This document shows positions 57,384 to 64,000 of a stretch of 64,000 bases of DNA, one piece after another. Where the stretch lies: contig NZ_JAGSOU010000013.1 in the NCBI RefSeq assembly GCF_018139985.1, positions 1 through 64,000 of the forward strand, in the 5' to 3' direction. The notes beneath the pieces are model-generated. The model was not told the origin of the DNA and made no database searches. It saw only the letters and a list, made by a program, of their open reading frames with translations. Numbering within the stretch: the first letter of the stretch is position 1; each line of letters opens with the position of its first letter. The position numbers and the translations under genes are program-made. Source of the DNA: Actibacterium sp. MT2.3-13A (GTDB lineage Bacteria; Pseudomonadota; Alphaproteobacteria; Rhodobacterales; Rhodobacteraceae).

Positions 57384-59431
57384 GCGGCGCGGTGATCTTC
57401 GACCCGCTTCTGCCCTGGCCGGTGCTCTGGGGCGTGGCGGCGCTGGCCGTGGGGGTCACCGGGCTGGCGCTGTGGCGCGGGCTGTCGGGCTGGGCGCTGC
57501 GCGGGCTGGCCGCAGCGGTTCTGCTGGCCGCGCTCGCCAACCCCGCGCTGCAAAGCGAGCAGCGCACGCCGCTCTCCGACATCGTGGTGGTGGTGGTGGA
57601 CGAAAGCGCCAGCCAGCGCCTGTCGGACCGCGCCGATCAGACCGCGGCGGCGCTGGCGCGGATCGAGGCGCAGGTGGCGGCGCTGCCCAATACCGAACTG
57701 CGCGTGGTGCGCCTGGGCGACGGCGCGGACAATGCCGGGACCGAACTGATGACCGCGCTGGCCCAGGCCTTGGCCGAGCAGCCGCGCGCGCGGCTCGCGG
57801 GCGCGATCCTGCTGACCGACGGCCAGCTGCACGACATCGAGCGCGCGCCGGACGTGCCTGCGCCGCTCCATGCTCTGCTGACCGGCCATGACCGCGACTG
57901 GGATCGCCGGCTGATCGTCAAGAACGCGCCGGCCTTCGGCATCCTCGGCGAAGAGCTGGTGCTGACGCTGCGGATCGAGGACCAGGGCGCGGTGCCCCCG
58001 GGGCTGGGCGGCGAGACCGAACTGACCATCACCGTCGATGGCGGCGCGCCGCGGGTCTTCGAGGTGCCGGTGGACGTGGACCTGGAGTTGCCGGTCACGC
58101 TGAGCCACGGGGGCATGAACGTGATCCAGTTCGAACTGGCCGCGGCGGAGGGCGAACTGACCGACCGCAACAACGCGGCCGTCGTCCAGATCAACGGTGT
58201 GCGCGACCGGCTTCGGGTGCTGCTGGTCTCGGGCGAGCCGCATCCGGGTGAGCGCACCTGGCGCAACCTGCTGAAATCCGACAGCGCGGTGGATCTGGTG
58301 CATTTCACCATCCTGCGCCCGCCGGAGAAGCAGGACGGCGTGCCCGTGACCGAGCTGTCGCTGATTGCCTTTCCCACGCGCGAGCTGTTCCTGGAGAAGA
58401 TCGAGGAATTCGACCTGATCGTCTTCGATCGCTACAAGCGGCGTGGCATCCTGCCGATGCTCTATCTCGACAACGTGCGGTCCTATGTCGAGAACGGCGG
58501 CGCGATGCTGATCGCGGCGGGGCCGGATTTCGCCTCCGCCGACAGTCTCTACCGCTCGCCGCTGTCCGAGATCCTGCCCGCCGAGCCCACCGCGCGGGTG
58601 CTGGAGGAGGGCTTCCGCCCCGAGATCACCGACCTCGGACAGCGGCACCCCGTCACCGAGGGGCTGCGCGAAGAGGCGGGCGGCGACTGGGGCCGCTGGT
58701 TCCGGCTGGTCGAGTTGGAGGCGCAGGGCGGGCAGGTGGTGATGCAGGGGCCGGGCGATCGGCCGTTGCTGGTGCTCGACCGGGTGGGCGAGGGGCGCGT
58801 GGCGCTGCTCGCCTCCGACCATGCCTGGCTGTGGGACCGCGGCTTCGAGGGCGGCGGGCCGCAACTGGAACTGCTGCGGCGGCTGGCGCATTGGATGATG
58901 AAGGAGCCCGAACTGGAGGAGGAGGCGCTGCGTGCCGAGGCCGAGGGGCAGACCATCACCGTGACCCGCCGCTCGTTGGAGGATGCGCCCCGCGAGGTGG
59001 AGATCACCGCGCCCGACGGCAGTGTGAGCGTGCTGCCGCTGGAGGAGGTCTCGCCGGGACGGTTCGTGGGCCGGCACGAGGGCGGCGAAATCGGCCTCTA
59101 CCGGCTGCGCGAGGGGGAACGCGAGGCGGTGGTGGCGCTGGGCCCCTCGGCCCCGCGCGAATTCGAGGAGACGATCGCCAGCGGCGCGGCGCTGGCGCCG
59201 GTGGTGGCGGCGACACGGGGCGGCGTGCTGGCGCTGGAGGACGGGGCTGTGCGGCTGCGGCAGGTCCGCGAGGGCCGGGTCGCGGCCGGGCGCGGCTGGA
59301 TCGGCCTCACCCCGCGCGGCGCCTATGTGACCGCCGACATCACGATCACGCCGTTGGCCCCGGCCTGGCTGTTCCTGCTGCTGGCGGCCGGGCTGAGCCT
59401 GGGCGGGTGGCTGCGCGAGGGGCGCCGCTAG
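57380..59431 (+). CDS. large membrane protein with intact VWA metal site, glutamine-amidotransferase-like
   Basis: 683 residues. Two N-terminal helices (about 13-31 and 38-56) precede a VWA-like domain with an intact metal motif DESAS (D74, S76, S78) in IVVVVVDESASQRLSD and LAGAILLTDGQLHDIE. A large middle domain (about 270-500) resembles class I glutamine amidotransferases (VLLVSGEPHPGERTWRN, VENGGAMLIAAGPDFA) but the Cys-His-Glu triad is not evident. A last helix (about 656-675) lies near the C-terminus. Start overlaps the previous stop as ATGA. Together with MoxR and the two partner proteins this is an uncharacterised Rhodobacterales operon. Confidence 0.9.
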   Translation: MSGAVIFDPLLPWPVLWGVAALAVGVTGLALWRGLSGWALRGLAAAVLLAALANPALQSEQRTPLSDIVVVVVDESASQRLSDRADQTAAALARIEAQVAALPNTELRVVRLGDGADNAGTELMTALAQALAEQPRARLAGAILLTDGQLHDIERAPDVPAPLHALLTGHDRDWDRRLIVKNAPAFGILGEELVLTLRIEDQGAVPPGLGGETELTITVDGGAPRVFEVPVDVDLELPVTLSHGGMNVIQFELAAAEGELTDRNNAAVVQINGVRDRLRVLLVSGEPHPGERTWRNLLKSDSAVDLVHFTILRPPEKQDGVPVTELSLIAFPTRELFLEKIEEFDLIVFDRYKRRGILPMLYLDNVRSYVENGGAMLIAAGPDFASADSLYRSPLSEILPAEPTARVLEEGFRPEITDLGQRHPVTEGLREEAGGDWGRWFRLVELEAQGGQVVMQGPGDRPLLVLDRVGEGRVALLASDHAWLWDRGFEGGGPQLELLRRLAHWMMKEPELEEEALRAEAEGQTITVTRRSLEDAPREVEITAPDGSVSVLPLEEVSPGRFVGRHEGGEIGLYRLREGEREAVVALGPSAPREFEETIASGAALAPVVAATRGGVLALEDGAVRLRQVREGRVAAGRGWIGLTPRGAYVTADITITPLAPAWLFLLLAAGLSLGGWLREGRR

Positions 59432-59443
59432 TCGGGCGGGCCA

Positions 59444-59515
59444 GGGGGGCTTTCTGCCCCCCTCTTGCCCGTTCCGGGCAATTCACCCCCCGAGGATATT
59501 CAGGGCCAGAAGAAG
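59444..59515 (+). repeat. 3'-end composite repeat, copy B
   Basis: It begins 12 bases after the stop of the VWA gene. GGGGGGC-TTTCT-GCCCCCC (59444-59462) is a perfect hairpin, followed by a second hairpin TTGCCCG-TTC-CGGGCAA (59465-59481), then CCCCCC and the element GAGGATATT-CAGG-GCCAGAAGAAG (59492-59515). Copy C has the same outer hairpin and element. This copy lies between convergent genes. Confidence 0.75.
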
Positions 59516-59521
59516 GGATCC

Positions 59522-60223
59522 TCAGTCGGGGTCGCGCATCAGCAGCGCCGTGCGCGACTGCGACATGAACTCGCGCCGCCAGAGCACGAAGAGCGTGATC
59601 ACGCTGGCCAGGATCAGCGGCCCGGCGCCGAGCAGCCACGGCAGCCCCGCCAGCGCGAAATAGAGCGAGCGCATGCCGCGGTTGAAGCTGCGCGCGGCGG
59701 TGATGTTGATCTCGGCGGCCTGGCTGGCGCGGTGGGTGGCGGCGGGATCCTCGGGGTCGTTGGGCACTGCGGCCATGATGACGGCGCAATAGCCGAACAG
59801 GCGGTGCGACCAGACGAACTTGAGAAAGGCGTTGGTGACGAAGAGCAGCACGGCGAGGATCTTGACCTCCCAGACCACGGCCGGGGCGGTGTCCAGCTTG
59901 AGGTCGCGGGCCAGACCCAGAAGCCGTTCGGTATTGCCGATCAGCGCCAGCCCGCCGCCGATCGCCAGCATCGAGGCCGAGGCGAAGAAGGTGGTGCCCT
60001 GGCGCAGGATCGACAGGATCGCGCCGTCGAGGATGCGGGGCTGGCGGGTGACCATGACATCCATCCAGTCGCGCCGGTAGCTGGCCATCAGGGTGGAGAC
60101 CGAGGGGTGGCCGCGTGGCGGCCGCTCGATCGCCAGGCCGATGGCCAGCCAGGTGATGAGCCAGACGCTCACGCCCAGGGCGTCGAGAGGGTCGAACAGG
60201 GTGATGCGGTTCACGATTTCCAT
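59522..60223 (-). CDS. DUF599 family membrane protein
   Basis: 233 residues from ATG 60221-60223. Helices lie at about 15-35 (VSVWLITWLAIGLAIE), 65-90, 110-135 and 190-215. The family features are the YRRDWMDVMVTRQPRILDGAIL and FNRGMRSLYFALAGLPWLLG stretches, which match DUF599. The function of this inner-membrane family is unknown. It is divergent from the glcDEF operon across 91 bases that include an inverted repeat, so it may be controlled together with glycolate oxidase. It converges with the VWA gene. Confidence 0.88.
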   Translation of the reverse strand: MEIVNRITLFDPLDALGVSVWLITWLAIGLAIERPPRGHPSVSTLMASYRRDWMDVMVTRQPRILDGAILSILRQGTTFFASASMLAIGGGLALIGNTERLLGLARDLKLDTAPAVVWEVKILAVLLFVTNAFLKFVWSHRLFGYCAVIMAAVPNDPEDPAATHRASQAAEINITAARSFNRGMRSLYFALAGLPWLLGAGPLILASVITLFVLWRREFMSQSRTALLMRDPD

Positions 60224-60262
60224 GGCGGGAGCGTATCGCCGGCGGAATCCCCTTGTCACCAG

Positions 60263-60290
60263 CCAATATTGGTTATATTTTCTTACCAAT
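60263..60290. promoter_or_regulatory. operator-like repeats upstream of glcD
   Basis: CCAATATTGG (60263-60272) is a perfect palindrome, and its half ATTGGT (60268-60273) is mirrored by ACCAAT (60285-60290) across an 11-base AT-rich spacer. The cluster lies 25 bases before the glcD ATG and 40 bases before the divergent DUF599 ATG. ATTGGT/ACCAAT half-sites are typical of FadR-family regulators such as GlcC and LldR. Confidence 0.6.
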
Positions 60291-60314
60291 GCCCGCTACT
60301 GGGGAGGAGATCCC

Positions 60315-61748
60315 ATGGAAATGCCGACACCCAATCCCGACATTCTGGCGCGCAAGGCCCGGATTGTCGAACGCCTGCTGGAGGTTCTGCCGCGCGATGC
60401 GGTGATCGACGACGTCCATGAGACGCGCGCCTATGAATGCGACGCGCTGACGGCCTACAAGTGCCCGCCGCTCTGTGCCGTGCTGCCGGCCTCGACCGGG
60501 GAGGTTTCGGAGGTGCTGCGGATCTGCCACGAGGAGGGCGTTCCGGTGGTGCCGCGCGGCTCGGGCACGTCGCTGGCGGGCGGCGCGCTGCCCACCGCCG
60601 ACAGCGTGATCCTGGGTGTCGCGCGGCTGCGCGAGGTGCTGGAGACCGATTACGAGAACCGTTTCATCCGGGTGCAGACCGGGCGCACCAATCTCAGCGT
60701 CACCGGCGCGGTGGAAGAGGAGGATTTCTTCTACGCCCCCGACCCGTCGAGCCAGCTGGCCTGTGCGATCGCCGGCAATATCGGCATGAACTCGGGCGGG
60801 GCGCATTGCCTGAAATACGGCGTGACCACCAACAACCTGCTGGGCGTGACCATGGTGCTGATGGACGGCACGGTGGTCGAGGTCGGCGGCGCGCATCTCG
60901 ATGCCGGCGGGCTCGACCTGCTGGGGGTGATCTGCGGCTCGGAAGGGCAGCTGGGCGTCGTCACCGAGGCGACGCTGCGCATCCTGCGCAAGCCCGAGGG
61001 CGCGCGCCCCGTGCTGATGGGCTTCGACAGCAACGAGGTGGCGGGCGAATGCGTGTCCGACATCATCAAGGCGGGCGTTCTGCCGGTGGCGATCGAGTTC
61101 ATGGACCGGCCCGTAATCCGTGCGACCGAGGCCTTCGCCCATGCCGGCTATCCCGATTGCGAGGCGCTTCTGATCGTCGAGGTCGAGGGCTCGGACGCCG
61201 AGATCGACGAGCAGCTGGGCCTGATCACCCAGATCGCGCGTCGGCACAACCCGGTGGAGCTGCGCGAGAGCAAATCCGCCGAGGAGAGCGCGAATATCTG
61301 GCTGGGGCGGAAATCGGCCTTCGGCGCGATGGGGCAGATCAACGACTACATGTGCCTCGACGGCACGATCCCGGTCACCTCGCTGCCTTACGTTCTGAAG
61401 CGCATCGGCGAGATGTCGAAGGAATACGGGCTGGACGTGGGCAACGTGTTCCATGCCGGGGACGGCAACATGCACCCGCTGATCCTGTTCGATGCCAACA
61501 AGCCCGGCGACTTGGAGCTGTGCGAGCGTTTCGGCGCGGACATCCTGAAGCTCTGCGTCGAGGTCGGCGGCTGTCTGACCGGCGAGCATGGCGTGGGCAT
61601 CGAGAAGCGCGACCTGATGCATGCGCAGTTCAGCCGCGCGGACATGGAGGCGCAGCTGCGCGTGAAGGACGTGTTCGACCCGAACTGGCTGCTGAACCCG
61701 GCCAAGGTGTTCCCGCTGGACGTGACCGAGAGCCGCCGCGCGGCGTGA
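60315..61748 (+). CDS. glcD: glycolate oxidase FAD-binding subunit GlcD
   Basis: 477 residues from ATG 60315, preceded by GGGGAGGAG. The FAD-linked oxidase domain has VVPRGSGTSLAGGALPTADSVILG, the LACAIAGNIGMNSGGAHCLKYG flavin-binding region and, near the end, the catalytic metal-site motif VFHAGDGNMHP and CLTGEHGVGIEKRDLM. The reaction is glycolate (or D-lactate) to glyoxylate with electrons sent to the membrane chain via GlcF. It is the first gene of glcDEF. An unusual repeat element lies between it and glcE. Confidence 0.96.
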   Translation: MEMPTPNPDILARKARIVERLLEVLPRDAVIDDVHETRAYECDALTAYKCPPLCAVLPASTGEVSEVLRICHEEGVPVVPRGSGTSLAGGALPTADSVILGVARLREVLETDYENRFIRVQTGRTNLSVTGAVEEEDFFYAPDPSSQLACAIAGNIGMNSGGAHCLKYGVTTNNLLGVTMVLMDGTVVEVGGAHLDAGGLDLLGVICGSEGQLGVVTEATLRILRKPEGARPVLMGFDSNEVAGECVSDIIKAGVLPVAIEFMDRPVIRATEAFAHAGYPDCEALLIVEVEGSDAEIDEQLGLITQIARRHNPVELRESKSAEESANIWLGRKSAFGAMGQINDYMCLDGTIPVTSLPYVLKRIGEMSKEYGLDVGNVFHAGDGNMHPLILFDANKPGDLELCERFGADILKLCVEVGGCLTGEHGVGIEKRDLMHAQFSRADMEAQLRVKDVFDPNWLLNPAKVFPLDVTESRRAA

Positions 61749-61768
61749 CATGGGGCACGCGCATGGGC

Positions 61769-61820
61769 GGGGGGCTGTCTGCCCCCCGCGCCCCCCGAGG
61801 ATATTTGGAGCCAGAAGAAT
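61769..61820 (+). repeat. 3'-end composite repeat, copy C, overlapping the glcE start
   Basis: Hairpin GGGGGGC-TGTCT-GCCCCCC (61769-61787) begins 20 bases after the glcD stop. It is followed by CGCG, CCCCCC and the element GAGGATATTTGGA-GCCAGAAGAAT (61797-61820). The element ends in the glcE ribosome site and start codon (ATG 61819), so here a repeat is part of the translation start. Confidence 0.75.
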
Positions 61821-62949
61821 GATGAACCCCGTTACAGAGGCCGAGCTGGCCGAGGCGGTGGTCGGCGCGTCCGGCCCCTTGCGGATCATGGGGGGCGGCA
61901 CGCGCCCCATCGGCAAGCCGGTGGCCGGCGAGCTGCTGTCGGTGGCGGGGCTGCGCGGCGTCGAGCTTTACGAGCCCGGCGCGCTGACCATCGTGGTCAA
62001 GGCCGGCACGCCGCTGGCCGAGGTCGAGGCGGCGCTGGCCGCCGAAGGCCAGCGCCTGCCGTTCGAGCCGATGGACCATCGGCCGCTGCTGGGCACCGCG
62101 GGCGAGCCCACGATCGGGGGCGTGGTGGCTGCGAATGTCTCGGGGCCGCGGCGGATCCAGGCCGGCGCCTGCCGCGACAGCCTGATCGGCGTTCGGTTCG
62201 TCGATGGCCGCGGCGAGGTGATCAAGAATGGCGGGCGGGTGATGAAGAACGTCACCGGCTATGACCTGGTGAAGCTGATGGCGGGTTCCTACGGCACGCT
62301 TGGCGTGCTGAGCGAGCTGTCCTTCAAGGTGCTGCCGGTGCCCGAGGCGGTGGCGGGGCTGCGGATCGAGGGGCTGAGCGACGAGGCGGCCGTGCGCGCG
62401 CTGTCGATGGCGCTGGCCTCGCCCTTCGAGGTGTCGGGGGCGGCGCATGCGCCGGCGGGCGCGGACGGGACGCCGGTCACGATGATCCGCATCGAGGGCT
62501 TCGCGGCCTCGGTCGCCTATCGCGCCGAGGCGCTGAAGGCGCTGCTGGCGCCGTTCGGCGCGGCCGCGGTGGAGAATGACGCGGCGAAGGTGGTCGCGGA
62601 CTGGCGCTGGGTGCGCGACGTGGAGGGCTTCGCCGGCCAGACCGGCGATGTGTGGCGGATCTCGGTCAAGCCCTCGGACGGGCCGCGCGTGGGCGCCGCG
62701 CTGCAGGCGCAGGGGCTGCTCTATGACTGGGGCGGCGGGCTGATCTGGGCACGCGTGGGCGCGGGGCGGGATATCCGCCCGGCGCTGGCGGGCGTGGGCG
62801 GCCATGCCACGCTGATCCGCGCCAGCGAAGAGACCCGCGCCGCGCTGCCGGTGTTCCAGCCGGAGCCGGCGCCGCTGGCCGCCATTTCCGCCGGGCTGCG
62901 GGCGCAGTTCGACCCGCGCGGCATCCTCAACCCCGGACTGATGGGCTGA
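61819..62949 (+). CDS. glcE: glycolate oxidase subunit GlcE
   Basis: 376 residues. The start is ATG 61819 or 61822. A longer frame upstream lies in the repeat element and is unlikely. GlcE is a second FAD-binding subunit: LRIMGGGTRPIGKPV, HRPLLGTAGEPTIGGVVAANVSGPRRIQAGACRDSL and GRVMKNVTGYDLVKLMAGSYGTLGVLSELSFK are its marks, the last being the flavin-contact loop. It ends DPRGILNPGLMG, as in homologues. It acts with GlcD and GlcF in the membrane-linked oxidation of glycolate and is four bases before glcF. Confidence 0.95.
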   Translation: MMNPVTEAELAEAVVGASGPLRIMGGGTRPIGKPVAGELLSVAGLRGVELYEPGALTIVVKAGTPLAEVEAALAAEGQRLPFEPMDHRPLLGTAGEPTIGGVVAANVSGPRRIQAGACRDSLIGVRFVDGRGEVIKNGGRVMKNVTGYDLVKLMAGSYGTLGVLSELSFKVLPVPEAVAGLRIEGLSDEAAVRALSMALASPFEVSGAAHAPAGADGTPVTMIRIEGFAASVAYRAEALKALLAPFGAAAVENDAAKVVADWRWVRDVEGFAGQTGDVWRISVKPSDGPRVGAALQAQGLLYDWGGGLIWARVGAGRDIRPALAGVGGHATLIRASEETRAALPVFQPEPAPLAAISAGLRAQFDPRGILNPGLMG

Positions 62950-62953
62950 CCAC

Positions 62954-64000
62954 ATGCAGACGAATTTCACCGCCGAACAGCTGAAGATTCCGGGCATCGA
63001 GCGCTCGAACGAGATCCTGCGCGCCTGCGTGCATTGCGGCTTCTGCACCGCGACCTGCCCCACCTACCAGGTGCTGGGCGACGAGCTGGACAGCCCCCGC
63101 GGCCGCATCTACCTGATCAAGGACATGCTGGAGAGCGGCCGGCCGGCCGATGCCAAGACGGTCAAGCATGTCGACCGCTGCCTGTCCTGCCTGGCCTGCA
63201 TGACGACCTGCCCCTCGGGCGTGCATTACATGCACCTTGTCGATCACGCGCGGGAATATATCGAGAAGACCTACAAGCGCCCCTTCCGCGACCGCGCGCT
63301 GCGCTGGCTGCTGGCGCGCATCCTGCCCTATCCCAGCCGGTTCCGGCTGGCGCTGCTGGGCGCCAAGATCGGCCGGCCCTTCGCCTTCCTGATGCCCGAC
63401 GCGCGGCTCAAGGCGATGCTGGAGATGGCGCCCAAGCGCATCCCGCCGGTCAGCCGCAACGACGACGCCCAGGTCTTCCCCGCCATCGGAGAGCGCAAGA
63501 TGCGCGTCGCGCTGATGACGGGCTGCGCGCAGCGGGCGCTGAACACCGACATCAACGACGCCACCATCCGGCTCTTGCGTCGCCTTGGCTGCGACGTGGT
63601 GATCGCCAAGGGCATGGGCTGCTGCGGGGCGCTGACCCATCACATGGGCAAGACCGGCGAATCCCACGCCACGGCGGCGAAGAACATCCGCGCCTGGGCC
63701 GCCGAGATGGCGGGCGAGGGGCTGGACGCGGTGGTGATCAACACCTCCGGCTGCGGCACCACGGTCAAGGATTACGGCCACATGTTCCGCAACGAGCCGC
63801 TGGCCAAGGAGGCCGCCGCCGTGTCCGGGATCGCCATGGACATCTCCGAACTTCTGATGAAGCTCGACCTGCCGCAGGGCGCGAATCAGGGCCTGAAGGT
63901 GGCCTATCATGCCGCCTGCTCGCTGCAGCACGGCCAGCAGATCAAGACCTATCCCAAGGACCTGCTGAAACGCGCGGGCTACACCGTGGTTGAGCCCGCC
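62954..64000 (+). CDS. glcF: glycolate oxidase Fe-S subunit GlcF (cut by the window edge)
   Basis: 349 residues are visible and the gene continues past the right edge. Two 4Fe-4S clusters are bound by CVHCGFCTATCPTY near residue 25 and CLSCLACMTTCPSG near residue 77. A CCG-type domain follows with the cysteine stretch GMGCCGALTHHMG near residue 218 and INTSGCGTTVKDYG near residue 260, as in heterodisulfide reductase-like proteins. It passes electrons from GlcDE to the quinone pool at the inner membrane. ATG 62954 is four bases after the glcE stop. Confidence 0.95.
   Translation, partial: MQTNFTAEQLKIPGIERSNEILRACVHCGFCTATCPTYQVLGDELDSPRGRIYLIKDMLESGRPADAKTVKHVDRCLSCLACMTTCPSGVHYMHLVDHAREYIEKTYKRPFRDRALRWLLARILPYPSRFRLALLGAKIGRPFAFLMPDARLKAMLEMAPKRIPPVSRNDDAQVFPAIGERKMRVALMTGCAQRALNTDINDATIRLLRRLGCDVVIAKGMGCCGALTHHMGKTGESHATAAKNIRAWAAEMAGEGLDAVVINTSGCGTTVKDYGHMFRNEPLAKEAAAVSGIAMDISELLMKLDLPQGANQGLKVAYHAACSLQHGQQIKTYPKDLLKRAGYTVVEPA

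Overview
This is a high-GC alphaproteobacterial chromosome segment, almost certainly from the Rhodobacterales (Roseobacter/Paracoccaceae type). The signs are MipZ instead of Min proteins, a stand-alone atpI-atpB-atpE-b'-b ATP synthase F0 operon, a rimM-trmD-rplS-rpmE block with chorismate mutase and GNAT genes next to ffh, a TRAP transporter, a DUF5928-type glycosyltransferase and glcDEF. Genes are dense, many neighbours overlap by ATGA or GTGA, and no phage, insertion sequence, integrase or CRISPR array was seen.

Layout. 1-6.3 kb is core: the start of a membrane protein cut by the window edge, ttcA, a 60-residue membrane protein, yidD-rnpA-rpmH, a TVP38/TMEM64 membrane protein paired with a MerA/Lpd-like flavoprotein, and an orphan sensor kinase. 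A tRNA-Arg(ACG) lies at 6389-6465. Directly after it comes an accessory catabolic region (about 6.5-25.2 kb). This holds a truncated, frameshifted IlvD/Edd dehydratase remnant, a GntR-regulated dehydrogenase cluster divergent from a DctPQM TRAP transporter, and a hexuronate block. The hexuronate block has two reverse-strand operons: an enolase-superfamily enzyme with uxaC-uxuB-uxuA and DUF2938; and an aminotransferase, 2-hydroxyacid dehydrogenase, HpaI-type aldolase and FadR-family regulator. A near-identical palindrome built on TGGTATACCA stands in front of both operons, so the FadR-family protein probably controls the block as one regulon.

25.5-42.9 kb returns to core genes: mipZ, rpmE, rplS, trmD, rimM, rpsP, chorismate mutase, three tandem GNAT acetyltransferases, ffh, a divergent azoR/lysR pair, an EamA exporter, an ArsR regulator with its operator, the F0 operon, a FadR-type regulator, an OmpA lipoprotein, an Ada-like methyltransferase/regulator, nth and a PfkB-family kinase. 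43-52.7 kb has a sulfotransferase divergent from a DUF5928-type glycosyltransferase, a HIT protein, an ABC ATPase without a permease beside it, a small zinc-finger protein, polA, an MDR oxidoreductase, a CDF metal exporter and DUF1285. 52.7-59.4 kb is a four-gene overlapping operon of a MoxR ATPase, a DUF58 protein, a BatA-like/DUF4159 protein and a large VWA-like membrane protein. 60.3-64 kb is glycolate oxidase glcDEF, with glcF cut by the right edge.

Most notable non-gene signals: the twin FadR-type palindromes; a composite 3'-end repeat (GC hairpin followed by a GAGGATATT...GCCAGAAGAA element) found three times, each just after a stop codon on the same strand; intercistronic hairpins after dctP and after atpE; and a symmetric ArsR operator.
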